Notes under the pieces: model-generated
Database searches by the model: none
What the model was told of the DNA's origin: nothing
The model's input: only the letters and a program-made list of their open reading frames with translations
Translations under genes and position numbers: made by a program
Shown: positions 13,065 to 23,334 of the stretch, one piece after another
How the letters are laid out: each line of letters starts with the position of its first letter
How positions within the stretch are numbered: the stretch's first letter is position 1
IMG/VR virus record: IMGVR_UViG_3300042112_000276
Coordinates: 1-41,237 of that record
Length of the DNA stretch: 41,237 nucleotides
Strand: one strand, 5' to 3'
Origin: a virus

Positions 13065-16000
13065 GTTTCTTATACAACTCTGGGTGCTTCTTCTTGTATA
13101 GCAGTGCGTTGTTTTCCATGTTGCGCTGAAGCCTAAGCAACTCTATCTGCTCCCTGTTTAGCTCATTGATTTTGTCAGGCCGTGCATAGATTTTTTCAAA
13201 TGTTCCTATGCCGTTGGTGCCAGTCAGCTGTTCTTTGATCAGCTCCTTGGCCCTGAGGTTCATCCACTTCTGCGTGTCCACATCGGTGAACCTTCCACCA
13301 AGAGTAAGGTTAAGCGCCTTAGTCAGCGGGTCTTTCCTTTCATCGACAAGCGTCTTGCCCATGCTTGCAATCCTCGACAGCGGGGAATTCATCAGCAGCT
13401 GATCCAGAATCCTGCTCCCTGTCGGACTGTAAAGGTCATCCAAGTTTCGATGCCCGAAGAATTGCCTGTTGGTAGCCAGCTCCAACGGGCCTTTAAACAA
13501 TGGATTGGTTGCTCCAAGAATACTTTCCAACCCTCGGAACGCTTGGTTCTGAGAGAACGGATTGCTTGCATACTGGGCGACAACATCCACCGGAAGATCA
13601 AGACCAGTAAAGAAAGTCCTAGTACCTTCAGGCTTGACACCACCTAGCATTTGGTTTAGCTCTGTAGTGTCGTACAACATCGAGCTTCCAAGGTGAGTGG
13701 GAAGCAGTGCGGTGTTCTCATCCTGACTACGCATCCTGCCAGCGGTCTTGGCGTACTGCGCCATCAAACCACCGGGATGTTCGGTGATATCCCGAACGAC
13801 AAACGGCGCCATGTTTTTGGTGAATGTGTAAAATGGTATCGCCCTTTTCATCACATTTTTTTCAAAGCTTGTGAGCGCAGAGTAATCCACATGGCTCTCG
13901 TTGACCATCCTAGCTGCTTGCTCCGGTGTGTACCCCTGCTTGAGAAACCCCAAGAAAGCACCGCCTCGGTTTGCCCCTTCAATTTTCTGGTTGACATCAC
14001 GCCCCCAAGTGAACGGCGCAAAGTTATCCATGTTGGATCTTAGCTGGCCGTTTTCAACAACCATTGGCAAAAGATTTTTGAAGTTTGTTTCTAAGTTTCC
14101 TGTCGCAGCATTTGGTTTTGCCACATCCCAGAATCCTTTAGCCAAGCTGGAAGCTGACCTCACTGGTACTTCACCCGGTATCTGCTTGGCAATTTTCTCT
14201 GCGAGCTGAGCTGGCTCGACAACTAAATCACTTGTTGTATGTGGAGATATGACTCCGTACTCATGCAGCAACTCGTTGAATCTTTTTGTTGCAGCAACAT
14301 CGTCATACAGTCCAAGCCCGTTCTTGGCTCTTTCGCTATTAATTTGTTTAAACAAAGGAAGATTAGTAATGCCTTCAATCACCCCTCCTGACGCAGCCTT
14401 GTCAGCTTGATAGGCGTTATTGACTACTTCCCATGGTCTTGTTCCTGCGCTTCCTGACGCTATGTTTGTGGTCAAACCTGATATAAGATTCCTTCCATGG
14501 AAGCCGGGAGCTATGATAGTAAGGCCACCCTTGGTAAGATTGGTATATTCATCGAACATTTTCATTATAGGGCCAAGAGGCTTAGGCAGTTTAAAGCTTA
14601 TAACCTCAGCGTTTATGTTGTTGACTGTTGATTGTGGAACCCTAAGGTCACTAAATACTTTCTTGAAAGCCAATTGATTGGCGTATCTTTGAAGCTGTTT
14701 GTCAGTCGGGCTAAGGTTTCCAAGTTCTTCAAAATCATCTAAAAGCGATTGCCTTCTGTTCACAAGCAAATCATCTGCGTGAGCCTGAATCTCAGCTCTA
14801 ACTGTGGCTGGCAAAGGATTGGTTGCAACATCAGCGAATCTGTTTGTGTCGTAATATCTGTCTGCATAACTCGCTATCGACCTGTCAGCGTTTATCCCTG
14901 TTGACTTTAGAGCATTGCCAAAAGTTGTTGTGCCTTGAACATCAGTGTTCTTAAGGCCAGTGTTAAGCAGCTCATCAAACACAGCCTTGGTTTTAGTTGC
15001 TCCTGTGTTTGAGGCAAGTATCCTGCTTTCGAGCGAGTCCAATATGTGTCCATAGAAAGGCGCACCTTTTGGAACATCCAACGCACTAGTCAATGATTTA
15101 CCAGCTGGCATAGTCACACCTGCTGGAAGATGAGCGACACTTTGCTTGGCCATTGTCTCAGCTATATTGGCAGCATTGTCTGCTGCTAAAATCTGAGATC
15201 TTGTTGTTGGATTAATTTCTGGAAGTGCAGATATAAGTTGATCTGAAGCATTGCTAAGTTTTTTAGACGACCTCAAGTTTAACGCCGGGTCAATCAATAG
15301 GTCAACTCTAGGGTCAGCATAGCCTGAAAAATATTTTGGAATGTTGTATCTAGCTGGATCTTTGAGCGCATCTTTAATAATAATGTTGCTTGGCGTATAC
15401 CTCTGAAGCCAATCGTCAGCTGTCAGCCCTACCTTTGCGCCTTCTTGTCTGGCTATTTCCTTGGTTACAGCATTGGCATCTTTGATTATGTCGTAGGTAT
15501 CTTTGCTTAAAACTCCAAGCCTGTTTTGTTTAAGGTCGTCAATGGCATTATCGCCAAACATTTTTTTAATTTCGTACAGATCATTCTTAGATCTAGCGTA
15601 AGTTGCAGCGTCAGGAAATTTTAAATAATTAAGTGCAATTTTTTCTGCTGACTTGTCGATGTCAGCTGCCACAGTTCTAGGATTGCTGGTGGTGTATAGC
15701 CCAGTTATCTCTGGATCCTTGGCCATTCTTTCTATGTCGGTTGCACCCTGCGGTAAACCTTTCAATGTTCTTTCAGTTGACAACGCAGCTTCGGTCGCAG
15801 CGCTTGCGTCAACTATTCTTGCTGGAGCTGTCAGCCTACCGTTTGAAACCGGATTGGCATACCTAGGGAAATACGGCTTTATTATTTCCGATCCGTCACC
15901 CATATGCACAACATCGTCAAGAGCGTAAGTGCCTGATCCACCAAGGCTGTACCTTAGACTGTCTGCGCTGGTCAATGCGTTTGATTGCTTAGCAGCATAG

Positions 16001-17229
16001 CTCGGCCTTGCAATCATTCCAATTCCGGTTGTTTCATCTGACACTTTGACAAACGGTTTGGCTTTGTTATAAATGTTTTCAGCTTTTAATAACAGCTGTG
16101 AATCGGTAAGCCCAGCCAAGTCTTGATGAGAACTCTTGATGTCTCTTAGCGCATCGTTCATTGACGCAGCAAGGCTGGTGTTAAGAGAAAGCATGGCAGG
16201 ATTTCTGTTGAAAGTTTTAATTTCCGGGCCACTTTCAACCGCCCAACGCAACAGCTCTGGGTATTTAACATCCGCACCAAGCTCATTCCTTAATAAATTT
16301 TTATCAATCCTTGACATGGCAAGGTTTGGCAACTCATCAGCCGTTGCCACTTTCATTATGCTCTGGCCTTCTGGAGTCACGGCGTTGTTGTATCTGCTAT
16401 TAAACATCCCTCCTAATCCACGACTAAGTACCCCGGCTTTTTCTCCAGTTGCCTTAACTATATCGCCAATCACTGGCAAACTTTTGGCGTAGCTGTACGC
16501 CCCGCTTGCAGCATCACCAACGCTTGCTGCTGCGTTGGCAAGCTTTTTGCCAGCCTCTCCGGTCAGCGCCCACCTATCTTTCATAAAAGGGATCTTTGCT
16601 CCAATTGGCCCACCCAATGGTTGGTTTAAAAACTGAGAAGCTATTTCAGCAGGGTCTTTTATTCCAGCCTCAGTCAGGTTTTTGTAAACATTGCCATTGT
16701 CCAGCCATTTTAATTCGTCTAGATTTTGTAAACCTTTGGTGGCTTGAATGACATTCTTTGCAGGATTGTAACCATACTTTGAAAGTTTTGCCCCGGCTTT
16801 GGTTAAAGCCGAACCGCCAAGCGTAAGGTAAGTTGTTGGATCTAGTAGTATCTCCGTACCTATACCGCCCAAGGTGGACATAAGGCCGTCATCAGAACCG
16901 CCAAAAAACTGCTTGTTTAATTGCTCACCTGACACTGCGTTTTCAGGTTTGGTTAATCCAGCCATATCAGAAAAGGGGATGATTGACAAAGCCTCCTCAG
17001 GCTTACCGCCAAGTATCCCCCTTACGGCTCTTGCTCCACTGTATTTGTCAAGGGTGCTACCCACCAACGCCAAACCTGACAATGCGTTTGCTCCAAGATT
17101 TCTAAGCGCAGAACCTTCGTCCTCCTGAGGTATAAGAGTCTTATACTCAGGAGTCGTGCCGTTCATGCGGTCACGCCTCCGCTTGTCTGGATCGTCATCG
17201 TCAAAGAATGAGTTGGTGAATATACCCAT
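13051..17229 (-). CDS. Large probable internal virion (ejection) protein
   Basis: This 1392-aa protein is the last gene of the late operon. It has a charged N-terminus (DDDDPDKRRRDR), an early hydrophobic/Gly-Ala part, long helical polar regions, and near residue 1150 a motif 'AIPFYTFTKNMAPF', preceded by 'HVDYSALTSFEKNVMKR'. I associate that motif with large phage internal or ejection proteins. Size and position at the end of the virion genes fit such a role, in which the protein is carried in the particle and enters the cell with DNA. No lysozyme or protease motif is obvious. Start ATG overlaps the upstream stop as TAATG, with AAGGAAA upstream. The assignment is tentative. Confidence 0.6.
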   Translation of the reverse strand: MGIFTNSFFDDDDPDKRRRDRMNGTTPEYKTLIPQEDEGSALRNLGANALSGLALVGSTLDKYSGARAVRGILGGKPEEALSIIPFSDMAGLTKPENAVSGEQLNKQFFGGSDDGLMSTLGGIGTEILLDPTTYLTLGGSALTKAGAKLSKYGYNPAKNVIQATKGLQNLDELKWLDNGNVYKNLTEAGIKDPAEIASQFLNQPLGGPIGAKIPFMKDRWALTGEAGKKLANAAASVGDAASGAYSYAKSLPVIGDIVKATGEKAGVLSRGLGGMFNSRYNNAVTPEGQSIMKVATADELPNLAMSRIDKNLLRNELGADVKYPELLRWAVESGPEIKTFNRNPAMLSLNTSLAASMNDALRDIKSSHQDLAGLTDSQLLLKAENIYNKAKPFVKVSDETTGIGMIARPSYAAKQSNALTSADSLRYSLGGSGTYALDDVVHMGDGSEIIKPYFPRYANPVSNGRLTAPARIVDASAATEAALSTERTLKGLPQGATDIERMAKDPEITGLYTTSNPRTVAADIDKSAEKIALNYLKFPDAATYARSKNDLYEIKKMFGDNAIDDLKQNRLGVLSKDTYDIIKDANAVTKEIARQEGAKVGLTADDWLQRYTPSNIIIKDALKDPARYNIPKYFSGYADPRVDLLIDPALNLRSSKKLSNASDQLISALPEINPTTRSQILAADNAANIAETMAKQSVAHLPAGVTMPAGKSLTSALDVPKGAPFYGHILDSLESRILASNTGATKTKAVFDELLNTGLKNTDVQGTTTFGNALKSTGINADRSIASYADRYYDTNRFADVATNPLPATVRAEIQAHADDLLVNRRQSLLDDFEELGNLSPTDKQLQRYANQLAFKKVFSDLRVPQSTVNNINAEVISFKLPKPLGPIMKMFDEYTNLTKGGLTIIAPGFHGRNLISGLTTNIASGSAGTRPWEVVNNAYQADKAASGGVIEGITNLPLFKQINSERAKNGLGLYDDVAATKRFNELLHEYGVISPHTTSDLVVEPAQLAEKIAKQIPGEVPVRSASSLAKGFWDVAKPNAATGNLETNFKNLLPMVVENGQLRSNMDNFAPFTWGRDVNQKIEGANRGGAFLGFLKQGYTPEQAARMVNESHVDYSALTSFEKNVMKRAIPFYTFTKNMAPFVVRDITEHPGGLMAQYAKTAGRMRSQDENTALLPTHLGSSMLYDTTELNQMLGGVKPEGTRTFFTGLDLPVDVVAQYASNPFSQNQAFRGLESILGATNPLFKGPLELATNRQFFGHRNLDDLYSPTGSRILDQLLMNSPLSRIASMGKTLVDERKDPLTKALNLTLGGRFTDVDTQKWMNLRAKELIKEQLTGTNGIGTFEKIYARPDKINELNREQIELLRLQRNMENNALLYKKKHPELYKKPISQ

Positions 17230-17837
17230 TACCGTTTCCTTCTGTCATTGCTTGGTGGAGCAGGAGGTGGTGGAGGAGGTGGAGCTTGCTGCTCAGGAGG
17301 TGCGCCCTGAGGTGGCATTGGTGGAGGAGGTGGCATCATTCCTCCCGGTGGCATCCCTTGCGGTGGCATTGGTGGCACAGGTGGAACCATCATGCTTGGA
17401 TCCATTAGCTGAGATGGGTATTGCTGCATCTGCTGCATCATCTGCTGCTGAATCATAGGCCCAAGCAACTGCTGCAAAAGCTCCATGTTTTCCTCCTGCT
17501 TTTCCGCAGCAGGAGATGTACCCATGGAGTTTGGCCCTTGTCCTTCGGATGTGTACATGGATGACAGAAGCTGATCAATCGCTTCCTGAGGAAGATTAAG
17601 CTGCTGCAACAGGCTCATTGCTTCACCGCTGTCGTAATCCCCTGTTGACTTAGGTTGCATCATGCTTGGATCTGCACCCATGGGTGGCTGCATCCCGCTG
17701 TCGTCATCAGTAGATTGATCAACCCCGGTGGCTGCGTCTATAGCATTGTCCTGTTCCGGGGTCATGCCATTTGACTGTTGAATCAAATCCATGATCTGGT
17801 CTGGGTTCATCTGTGGCATTGAGCTGGACTGTAGCAT
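17229..17837 (-). CDS. Met/Pro/Gln-rich low-complexity virion protein
   Basis: The 202-aa product is low complexity: Gln, Met, Asp and Ser in the first half, and runs of Pro with Gly and Met in the last 60 residues, ending RRKR. Such proteins are often internal or scaffold-like in phages, but no homology can be named. The start has AAGGAG seven bases upstream and its stop overlaps the next start, indicating coupled translation between the Ser-rich protein and the large internal protein. Confidence 0.65.
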   Translation of the reverse strand: MLQSSSMPQMNPDQIMDLIQQSNGMTPEQDNAIDAATGVDQSTDDDSGMQPPMGADPSMMQPKSTGDYDSGEAMSLLQQLNLPQEAIDQLLSSMYTSEGQGPNSMGTSPAAEKQEENMELLQQLLGPMIQQQMMQQMQQYPSQLMDPSMMVPPVPPMPPQGMPPGGMMPPPPPMPPQGAPPEQQAPPPPPPPAPPSNDRRKR

Positions 17838-17864
17838 ATAGATACTCCTTGGTTAGTGTGACTT

Positions 17865-20800
17865 TTAATAAGGTAATCTTCCGTGGCCCTTGTTTGAATA
17901 CCATGCCTCAAAATTCTTTGGGTCGGCCAAAGCGTTTAAAAGCTCGTACTGACGGGTTTTTGCTGCATCTCTCCAGATAGTTCCATATCCTCTGTTCGTG
18001 GAAAGATCAGCAACATGTTTTAAATAATCCGGGTGTTGATTTTTCTTGATCAACTCAAAAGCTATTGGGCCAAGATAAGATTTTGACGGATCATTGTGAA
18101 TAAGAGTAGCTATGTTCTCAATAAATGCTTCTGGTTTCATTAACGCTCTTGGCTCAGGCTTACCGTCAGGCAGGTTCTTTTGTGGCATGAACATCATGTT
18201 ATAGACCATGTCAGCGCCATTAAGAACTTTGGCTGCGTTATACTGTTGCACTGCTTTGCTTTGGTGAGCAGCTTTATTGTTGATTAGTTTTGCAATACCT
18301 TCGTTGTGGCCGTCATCTTTAAGAACATTGTATGCAAGATCTTTGGCTGACTCTAAACTTTGGATGCTATTTAAAAATTTTGCTGCGTTAATTCCATGCT
18401 GGTTATCAGCTGGATCCACTCCAAGGTTTCCGCTAAGTATGCTTTGTATTATAGGAAATTTTATTTGAGCCAAAGGTGTAAGACCGTCAACCGGATTGTT
18501 GGCTGCGTCTTTCCTGCTGTTTAAATAAGGCACAGATTTTTGCCAAGCATATTTGACATTAGGCTGCATGTTTTCAATGTGATTTACATAATCAGACAAA
18601 GAGTTGGACATGCTTGGATCAAGAGCTTTTGTTGCCAATTTGAAAGGAGCTGCATCTTTGGTTCCAATTGGAATCAAATCGTTATTGTCATTCTCTGCCT
18701 TGATGTTTTTAGCCATAAGGTCAGCTCTATCAAGGTATGGCTTTATTATGTCTTTGTATGAATTTTTTACAGCCCCAACTTTTTGTTCGTAATCAAGCAT
18801 CATATTATGGACTTGCTCACGGTCAGTGTCGCCAAGCGCTTTTAAAACTGCCATCCTGTTGTCTCTAGTTTCACTGCTACCTCCTTTAGTGTTTGCTACC
18901 GAATTAGAACTGCCTTCTGTTTGCGAAGCGTTTGACGATGAGCTTTTCCCACTTGATTCCCTAGAACCTTGAGACACTGTGTTTGAATTTGAATTGCCAA
19001 AATTCTGATTGAACCCCTGACTTGAACCTTGATCAGAAGATGAACCAAACCTAGAACTAGAGCCTGAATTTTTATCAGAATATCCAACAGAGGAATCATT
19101 ACCACTACGCATATTTGAGTTGTTCTGAAATCCAAAGCTTTGGTTTGAACCTGAAGTTGAGCTTTTTTCTGAAGATAAACTTTTATCTGCTGATTCAGAA
19201 GCAGATTTCCCTGACGATCTAGATAATGAATTTTCTCTTTTTACAGAATTAGACCAGCTTTCAACTTTATCTTTCAATGAATCCAAAGCGCCAGAATTAA
19301 GAAGGTCTGATCTCTCAGACAAATTTGCTATAAATGGCTGGAAGTTTGGCGTTGGTATTTTATTAATGTCGTCCATCATTTTTTCATTGATGGCTCGAAC
19401 AGAATTTTCTGCGTCAAGCGATGTTCTTATTTCTGAATATGGTTTAATTTCTTTAAACGCCAACTGCCCAGATGGATTTACAAATGGAATCCTATATCCT
19501 CCACTTGGCATGCTTATGATTGGGCTTGTAGTTTGGGGTTTGCTGTTTAAATCAACTCCAGCGTCTGCAGGAGTTGTGACATATGACCCACCGGGCCTTC
19601 TTGCCAACGCCTCTTTGACATGCCTGTTAACTTCTATGTTAAAAGGCCCAATCACTTCGCCACCTCCCGGCCTAAGCGCATCTCCGCTTTCTGGCAACAA
19701 CTTCACTTTCCTAGTCACAGTCTGCCCATTTTTAAGTCTTGCCATGTCAGCTTCTGTCAATGGCTGCAATCTTGATTCAAGCATGCTGTCTTGAATAGCT
19801 TGGTATTGTGCGCTACCCGGCTTAGAGTTTGTTATCCTGTCAAGCAGATTCTCTGTACTAAGATCTCCTTGTCCGGCCCTCTGCTCCAAAGGAGTTGGTT
19901 TTTTACTTGGGTCTTTGGCAGCTGCTATAGCGTCAAGTATTTTCTGCTCTTGCTCTACTGCAATCTGACTGTCAATATCGCTTTGCTTCTTTGCGTTTTT
20001 CTCAGCTTCATAAGACATAATTCTGGAATTTGCTAAATCAATATCAGATTGAAAAATACTCTTTGCTCCTAAGGGAGTTGCAAACCTGCTTTGATTTATA
20101 AGATCCAAATCTTTTTGATATTGATTGTCTTTTGCAAATTGAGCTTGCATCTCACGCCTTATCCTTTGCTCGACAGATTCTGCTGGAGCAAGAGGGTTTA
20201 CAGGCGCTGGCGCCGTGGAAGCTTGAGCTACCTGACTGGCTGGCGTTACTGAAGGAATTACTGAAGGCGCAGCTGCCTGAGTGTCAGCAACCAATTCGCT
20301 TGACGGGCTGGCACCGCCAGCTCCTGAGATCATCATAGCGTTTTTATTTGCTTTGTCTTTTTTATCTTCTGATGTTTTTGGTGAGCCAACAGCAAATGTT
20401 GCGTATTTAGAAATTGGAGCAGCTATACTTACTGGCGTTTCAGTAGATGGCTGAGCGTCAACAAATATAGGGTCAATCGAAGGTGTTTGCAAATCAGAAA
20501 TGTAGTTGTATTCTCCAAGTGACGAAGGTGCTTCTTGAAGTGCTGGCTTTAAATTATATGAAGCCAAATCTTTTGAAGGTTCTTGCAACCCTGATAAGTA
20601 ATCGTAGCTTCCAATGTCTTGGCCTGTCAATGGGCTAACACTGTCAATTGATGTTGGATTGCTGTCAGATACAATGGTAACGCTTGGAGTTGGCTCGGTG
20701 TATACGGATGGCTGCTCAGAAAACCTACCTTTTCTTCCAAACAGAAAGTCTCTCACCGGAGTCCTGACGCTTCCGTCCTGTCCACCACGCAATGGCGTTC

Positions 20801-21203
20801 TTCTGGCGTTTTCAAAATTTGATGTGCTTACTGTGGTTTCACCAGAGCTTGGGGCTACAGGCTCAGTCAAATAGTCGTTGCCAAATCCATAGTCATACCC
20901 GCTAAGATCTATTGGTTCGTTGCTGTAATAATCTGAAGTGTCAGTTACTAGCGATTGATCTGGCAAATCAAAGCTTATGGGAATAGAGCTGGTTCCAGAA
21001 AAATCGTCAGTGATAGAGCCACCCAAATTGCTTGATACTACCGGGCTATCTTGCACCGGAATATAACCGTCATCACTGTTGACATCGTTTTGCACGACAA
21101 CTACAGGAGCAGATTCGTGCTGAGGCTGAGCATTATCTTCAGCGCTGTAGTCAAATTCACCGTCATCGTATGGGTTGCCGTATTCATCGTATCGTATAGT
21201 CAT
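17865..21203 (-). CDS. Large disordered protein with Ser-rich segment
   Basis: This 1112-aa protein is unlike any I recognise. The first 280 residues are acidic and disordered in appearance, with repeated 'Y-Y' and 'SGYDYG', 'SYDYLSGLQ', 'EYNYISDLQTPS' segments. Residues about 300-655 are mixed Ala/Pro and helical. Residues about 655-780 are almost only Ser, Asn, Gly and charged residues (SSGKSASESADKS, SGSSSRFGSSSDQGSS). The last 330 residues are helical and Lys/Asp/Asn-rich. Start ATG has AAGGAAAAA upstream. It lies among genes for probable internal virion proteins. A role inside the particle is inferred from position. Confidence 0.65.
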   Translation of the reverse strand: MTIRYDEYGNPYDDGEFDYSAEDNAQPQHESAPVVVVQNDVNSDDGYIPVQDSPVVSSNLGGSITDDFSGTSSIPISFDLPDQSLVTDTSDYYSNEPIDLSGYDYGFGNDYLTEPVAPSSGETTVSTSNFENARRTPLRGGQDGSVRTPVRDFLFGRKGRFSEQPSVYTEPTPSVTIVSDSNPTSIDSVSPLTGQDIGSYDYLSGLQEPSKDLASYNLKPALQEAPSSLGEYNYISDLQTPSIDPIFVDAQPSTETPVSIAAPISKYATFAVGSPKTSEDKKDKANKNAMMISGAGGASPSSELVADTQAAAPSVIPSVTPASQVAQASTAPAPVNPLAPAESVEQRIRREMQAQFAKDNQYQKDLDLINQSRFATPLGAKSIFQSDIDLANSRIMSYEAEKNAKKQSDIDSQIAVEQEQKILDAIAAAKDPSKKPTPLEQRAGQGDLSTENLLDRITNSKPGSAQYQAIQDSMLESRLQPLTEADMARLKNGQTVTRKVKLLPESGDALRPGGGEVIGPFNIEVNRHVKEALARRPGGSYVTTPADAGVDLNSKPQTTSPIISMPSGGYRIPFVNPSGQLAFKEIKPYSEIRTSLDAENSVRAINEKMMDDINKIPTPNFQPFIANLSERSDLLNSGALDSLKDKVESWSNSVKRENSLSRSSGKSASESADKSLSSEKSSTSGSNQSFGFQNNSNMRSGNDSSVGYSDKNSGSSSRFGSSSDQGSSQGFNQNFGNSNSNTVSQGSRESSGKSSSSNASQTEGSSNSVANTKGGSSETRDNRMAVLKALGDTDREQVHNMMLDYEQKVGAVKNSYKDIIKPYLDRADLMAKNIKAENDNNDLIPIGTKDAAPFKLATKALDPSMSNSLSDYVNHIENMQPNVKYAWQKSVPYLNSRKDAANNPVDGLTPLAQIKFPIIQSILSGNLGVDPADNQHGINAAKFLNSIQSLESAKDLAYNVLKDDGHNEGIAKLINNKAAHQSKAVQQYNAAKVLNGADMVYNMMFMPQKNLPDGKPEPRALMKPEAFIENIATLIHNDPSKSYLGPIAFELIKKNQHPDYLKHVADLSTNRGYGTIWRDAAKTRQYELLNALADPKNFEAWYSNKGHGRLPY

Positions 21204-21212
21204 GGTTTTTCC

Positions 21213-22031
21213 TTATAGACCTTTGCCAAGTAGACCAAGCAGAGCGCTGTTGCCTTGCTGAGTGCTTGATTTTAAATCTGCCAGCGTACCAATCCTTGAA
21301 TTTAAAAGCTTGTTTGAATCCAATGCGTATTGCTGGTTATTTTGTTTTGTGTCAGTGTAATTTTTCTGAGCCGTGCCTTCCTGCATGGTTCTTGACAGGC
21401 CAGCCTGAGAGTCCATAAGACCTGAAAGAAGCGGACTGTCGGATGAATACCCTTGATCTTGATATTTTTTAGCAAGATTATCAGAAGCTCTTTGCAATGA
21501 TCTTGAATAGGTATTGCCAGCTACATTGTTCATGTTGGCTATTTGACTTCCTGAGTGCATCTGATCAGCAAGCCCAAGAGATGATCTTGTGACAGGCTTG
21601 TCTCCACCAAGGGCGTTGTACATGGCGTAGTTTTCGCCTGAGTCACTTATTGCCTGAAGTATCTTGGGGTTTATCTCGTTGTACTTGTCCTCCTTAAATT
21701 GAGGATCAAGCATTTTGCTTCTGGAATTAATACCAGCAATAGCAGCAGACTGTTGCGATCTGATGGCTGATATCTGAGCTTGCGTAGCAGCGTCAAGCTG
21801 AGCTTGTGCAGCTGCTGCCTCGGCTTTGATTTTGGCTATGTTCTGAGATTCAATGTAATTTTTGTTTTGCTGTTGATAAGAAAAATCTTTTGCTTGCTTT
21901 TGGTTGTTAAGTTCCCAGTTTTGTTTGTTAATTTTATAAGCTTGAGCAGCAGCAGCTGCCCTTCGATCTTGCTCAGCTTGCCAAGCTTGCATTAAATAAT
22001 TGTTTAAAGAGCTTGCGTTGTTTTTTCCCAT
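21213..22031 (-). CDS. Ala/Gln-rich virion protein, paralogue of the next gene
   Basis: The 272-aa product has a long Ala/Gln/Lys-rich helical region (RRAAAAAQAYKINKQ), then 'PVTRSSLGLAD', 'YSSDSPLLSGLMDSQ' and a polar C-terminus. The upstream gene product shares 'PITRESLGLGG' and 'ISYRSPLLDTLNG', in the same order, so the two are probably paralogues. The start ATG has AAGGACTAACC upstream. Coiled-coil-like proteins of this type occur among internal or head-tail proteins in short-tailed phages, but the role is inferred. Confidence 0.65.
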   Translation of the reverse strand: MGKNNASSLNNYLMQAWQAEQDRRAAAAAQAYKINKQNWELNNQKQAKDFSYQQQNKNYIESQNIAKIKAEAAAAQAQLDAATQAQISAIRSQQSAAIAGINSRSKMLDPQFKEDKYNEINPKILQAISDSGENYAMYNALGGDKPVTRSSLGLADQMHSGSQIANMNNVAGNTYSRSLQRASDNLAKKYQDQGYSSDSPLLSGLMDSQAGLSRTMQEGTAQKNYTDTKQNNQQYALDSNKLLNSRIGTLADLKSSTQQGNSALLGLLGKGL

Positions 22032-22040
22032 GGTTAGTCC

Positions 22041-22685
22041 TTAAATCAAATTAGCCAGCAGACTGGTATAATTGTTGACCGCATTTTGCCTAGCCTTTTC
22101 AGCTCCAGCAACACCTGCGACATTCTCCTCAACAGCTTGTTGCCCAGCCAGCTTGTACCCGGCGTTAGCTTGTTGCGCTGCAATTTTAGATCCGCTTGAC
22201 GCAAGGGCATTGGCGTTTGCTTGTTGCATATTGGTGACGCCATTTAGCGTGTCAAGCAGTGGGCTGCGATAGGATATCCCCCTGCTAGTTAAACCTGCTG
22301 CGTTCTGGTTTCTTTCGGTAGCAGCCCGTGTGCTGTTCTGCGCTATGGCCCTGTTTGCCTGAACCTGCCTGTCGCCTTCTGATATTGCGTCACCACCAAG
22401 ACCTAAAGATTCCCTAGTGATTGGGTTCTGTGCGTAGTAGTCAGCTTGGCTACGCATGTTTGGGTCGTTGTTAGGATTGTTTGCCAACAGGTTTTTGTAA
22501 GCGTTTCTGTACCTGCCTATGTTCATGTTGTTGATGTCAACATCAGTTTTGTACATTCTGTTGGCTGCGTTAATCGAATCCCGTGACGCAGCAGCAGCAG
22601 CAGCAAGCTGAGCTTGCGCTGCAACCTTGGCGTTATACAAAGCCATATCAGCCTGATACTTGGCCATGTCCTCGTTGTAACCCAT
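22041..22685 (-). CDS. Ala-rich virion protein, paralogue of the gene downstream
   Basis: The 214-aa product is mostly helical: an Ala-rich stretch near residue 25 (QAQLAAAAAASRD), then 'NPITRESLGLGGD', 'GISYRSPLLDTLNGV', and an Ala/Gln/Asn C-terminal half. It resembles the 272-aa product of the next gene. The frame is open from 22703, but the strong site GGAGGAG favours ATG at 22685, six codons in. It may act in the internal or head-tail part of the particle. Confidence 0.65.
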   Translation of the reverse strand: MGYNEDMAKYQADMALYNAKVAAQAQLAAAAAASRDSINAANRMYKTDVDINNMNIGRYRNAYKNLLANNPNNDPNMRSQADYYAQNPITRESLGLGGDAISEGDRQVQANRAIAQNSTRAATERNQNAAGLTSRGISYRSPLLDTLNGVTNMQQANANALASSGSKIAAQQANAGYKLAGQQAVEENVAGVAGAEKARQNAVNNYTSLLANLI

Positions 22686-22693
22686 ATCTCCTC

Positions 22694-23290
22694 CTACAAC
22701 CAAACAGGGAACAGAGCATAGGAACTAAGAAACACTATAGTCTCAGTCCCTACTGGCACCTTAAAACTTTCATTTCCATTTAAAACTTTTAAATTTTTAA
22801 GCACGGCTGACGATGTCGGGCTATAAATAACCTGAACATCCACTCTTCCCGGAACTGCATGGTCTGCGCCATCGCTAAGCACCACGGATCCATAAGCTAC
22901 GGCTGCATCAATCTTGACATCAATTGCTCCGCTACCTATACCGCCACCAACATTCCCGGATGGAACAGTTGTATTCATATTAAGCTTTTGTTTGACAGGA
23001 AGCGGTGGGACTTCAGGGTAGTTAGGGTCTGTCGGGTTTTTTAGGCCGTGAAAATTTACCCGGCTTGTGTTTTTAAATGATTCAACATTGCTTGGGTAAG
23101 ATGATTTAGGTTCTTTGTTTGCTTCAGGATACGATGGAGACACCAGCTTTGATGCTGTGCCGTACGCACTGCTAGAACCAGAGTTTGCCAGCAACGAATA
23201 CAACTCCTGCGACAACTCGGTAGGAGATGACCATTCCTTTTTGACAATTCTGGAGCTGGACGCAACTAATTCTTCAAAAGTTTTCGCCAT
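22694..23290 (-). CDS. Hypothetical structural protein (198 aa)
   Basis: The product starts with a polar helix (MAKTFEELVASSSRIV), then a Ser/Pro-rich middle, and a C-terminal part of beta-like strands (DVKIDAAVAYGSVVLSDGAD, GRVDVQVIYSP) suggesting a beta domain. No homologue is recognised. The start is set at ATG 23290 with AAGG nine bases upstream; a GTG at 23299 would add three residues. It is part of the late operon and probably a virion protein. Confidence 0.55.
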   Translation of the reverse strand: MAKTFEELVASSSRIVKKEWSSPTELSQELYSLLANSGSSSAYGTASKLVSPSYPEANKEPKSSYPSNVESFKNTSRVNFHGLKNPTDPNYPEVPPLPVKQKLNMNTTVPSGNVGGGIGSGAIDVKIDAAVAYGSVVLSDGADHAVPGRVDVQVIYSPTSSAVLKNLKVLNGNESFKVPVGTETIVFLSSYALFPVWL

Positions 23291-23334
23291 TTGCCCCACC
23301 TTCAGGCTGATGAATATTAACCTTTTACTGGTAA

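Noticed and set aside
23300-23330. CTGATGA on the + strand as a hammerhead core
   Set aside because: No matching stems or GAA core, and transcription here runs on the other strand.
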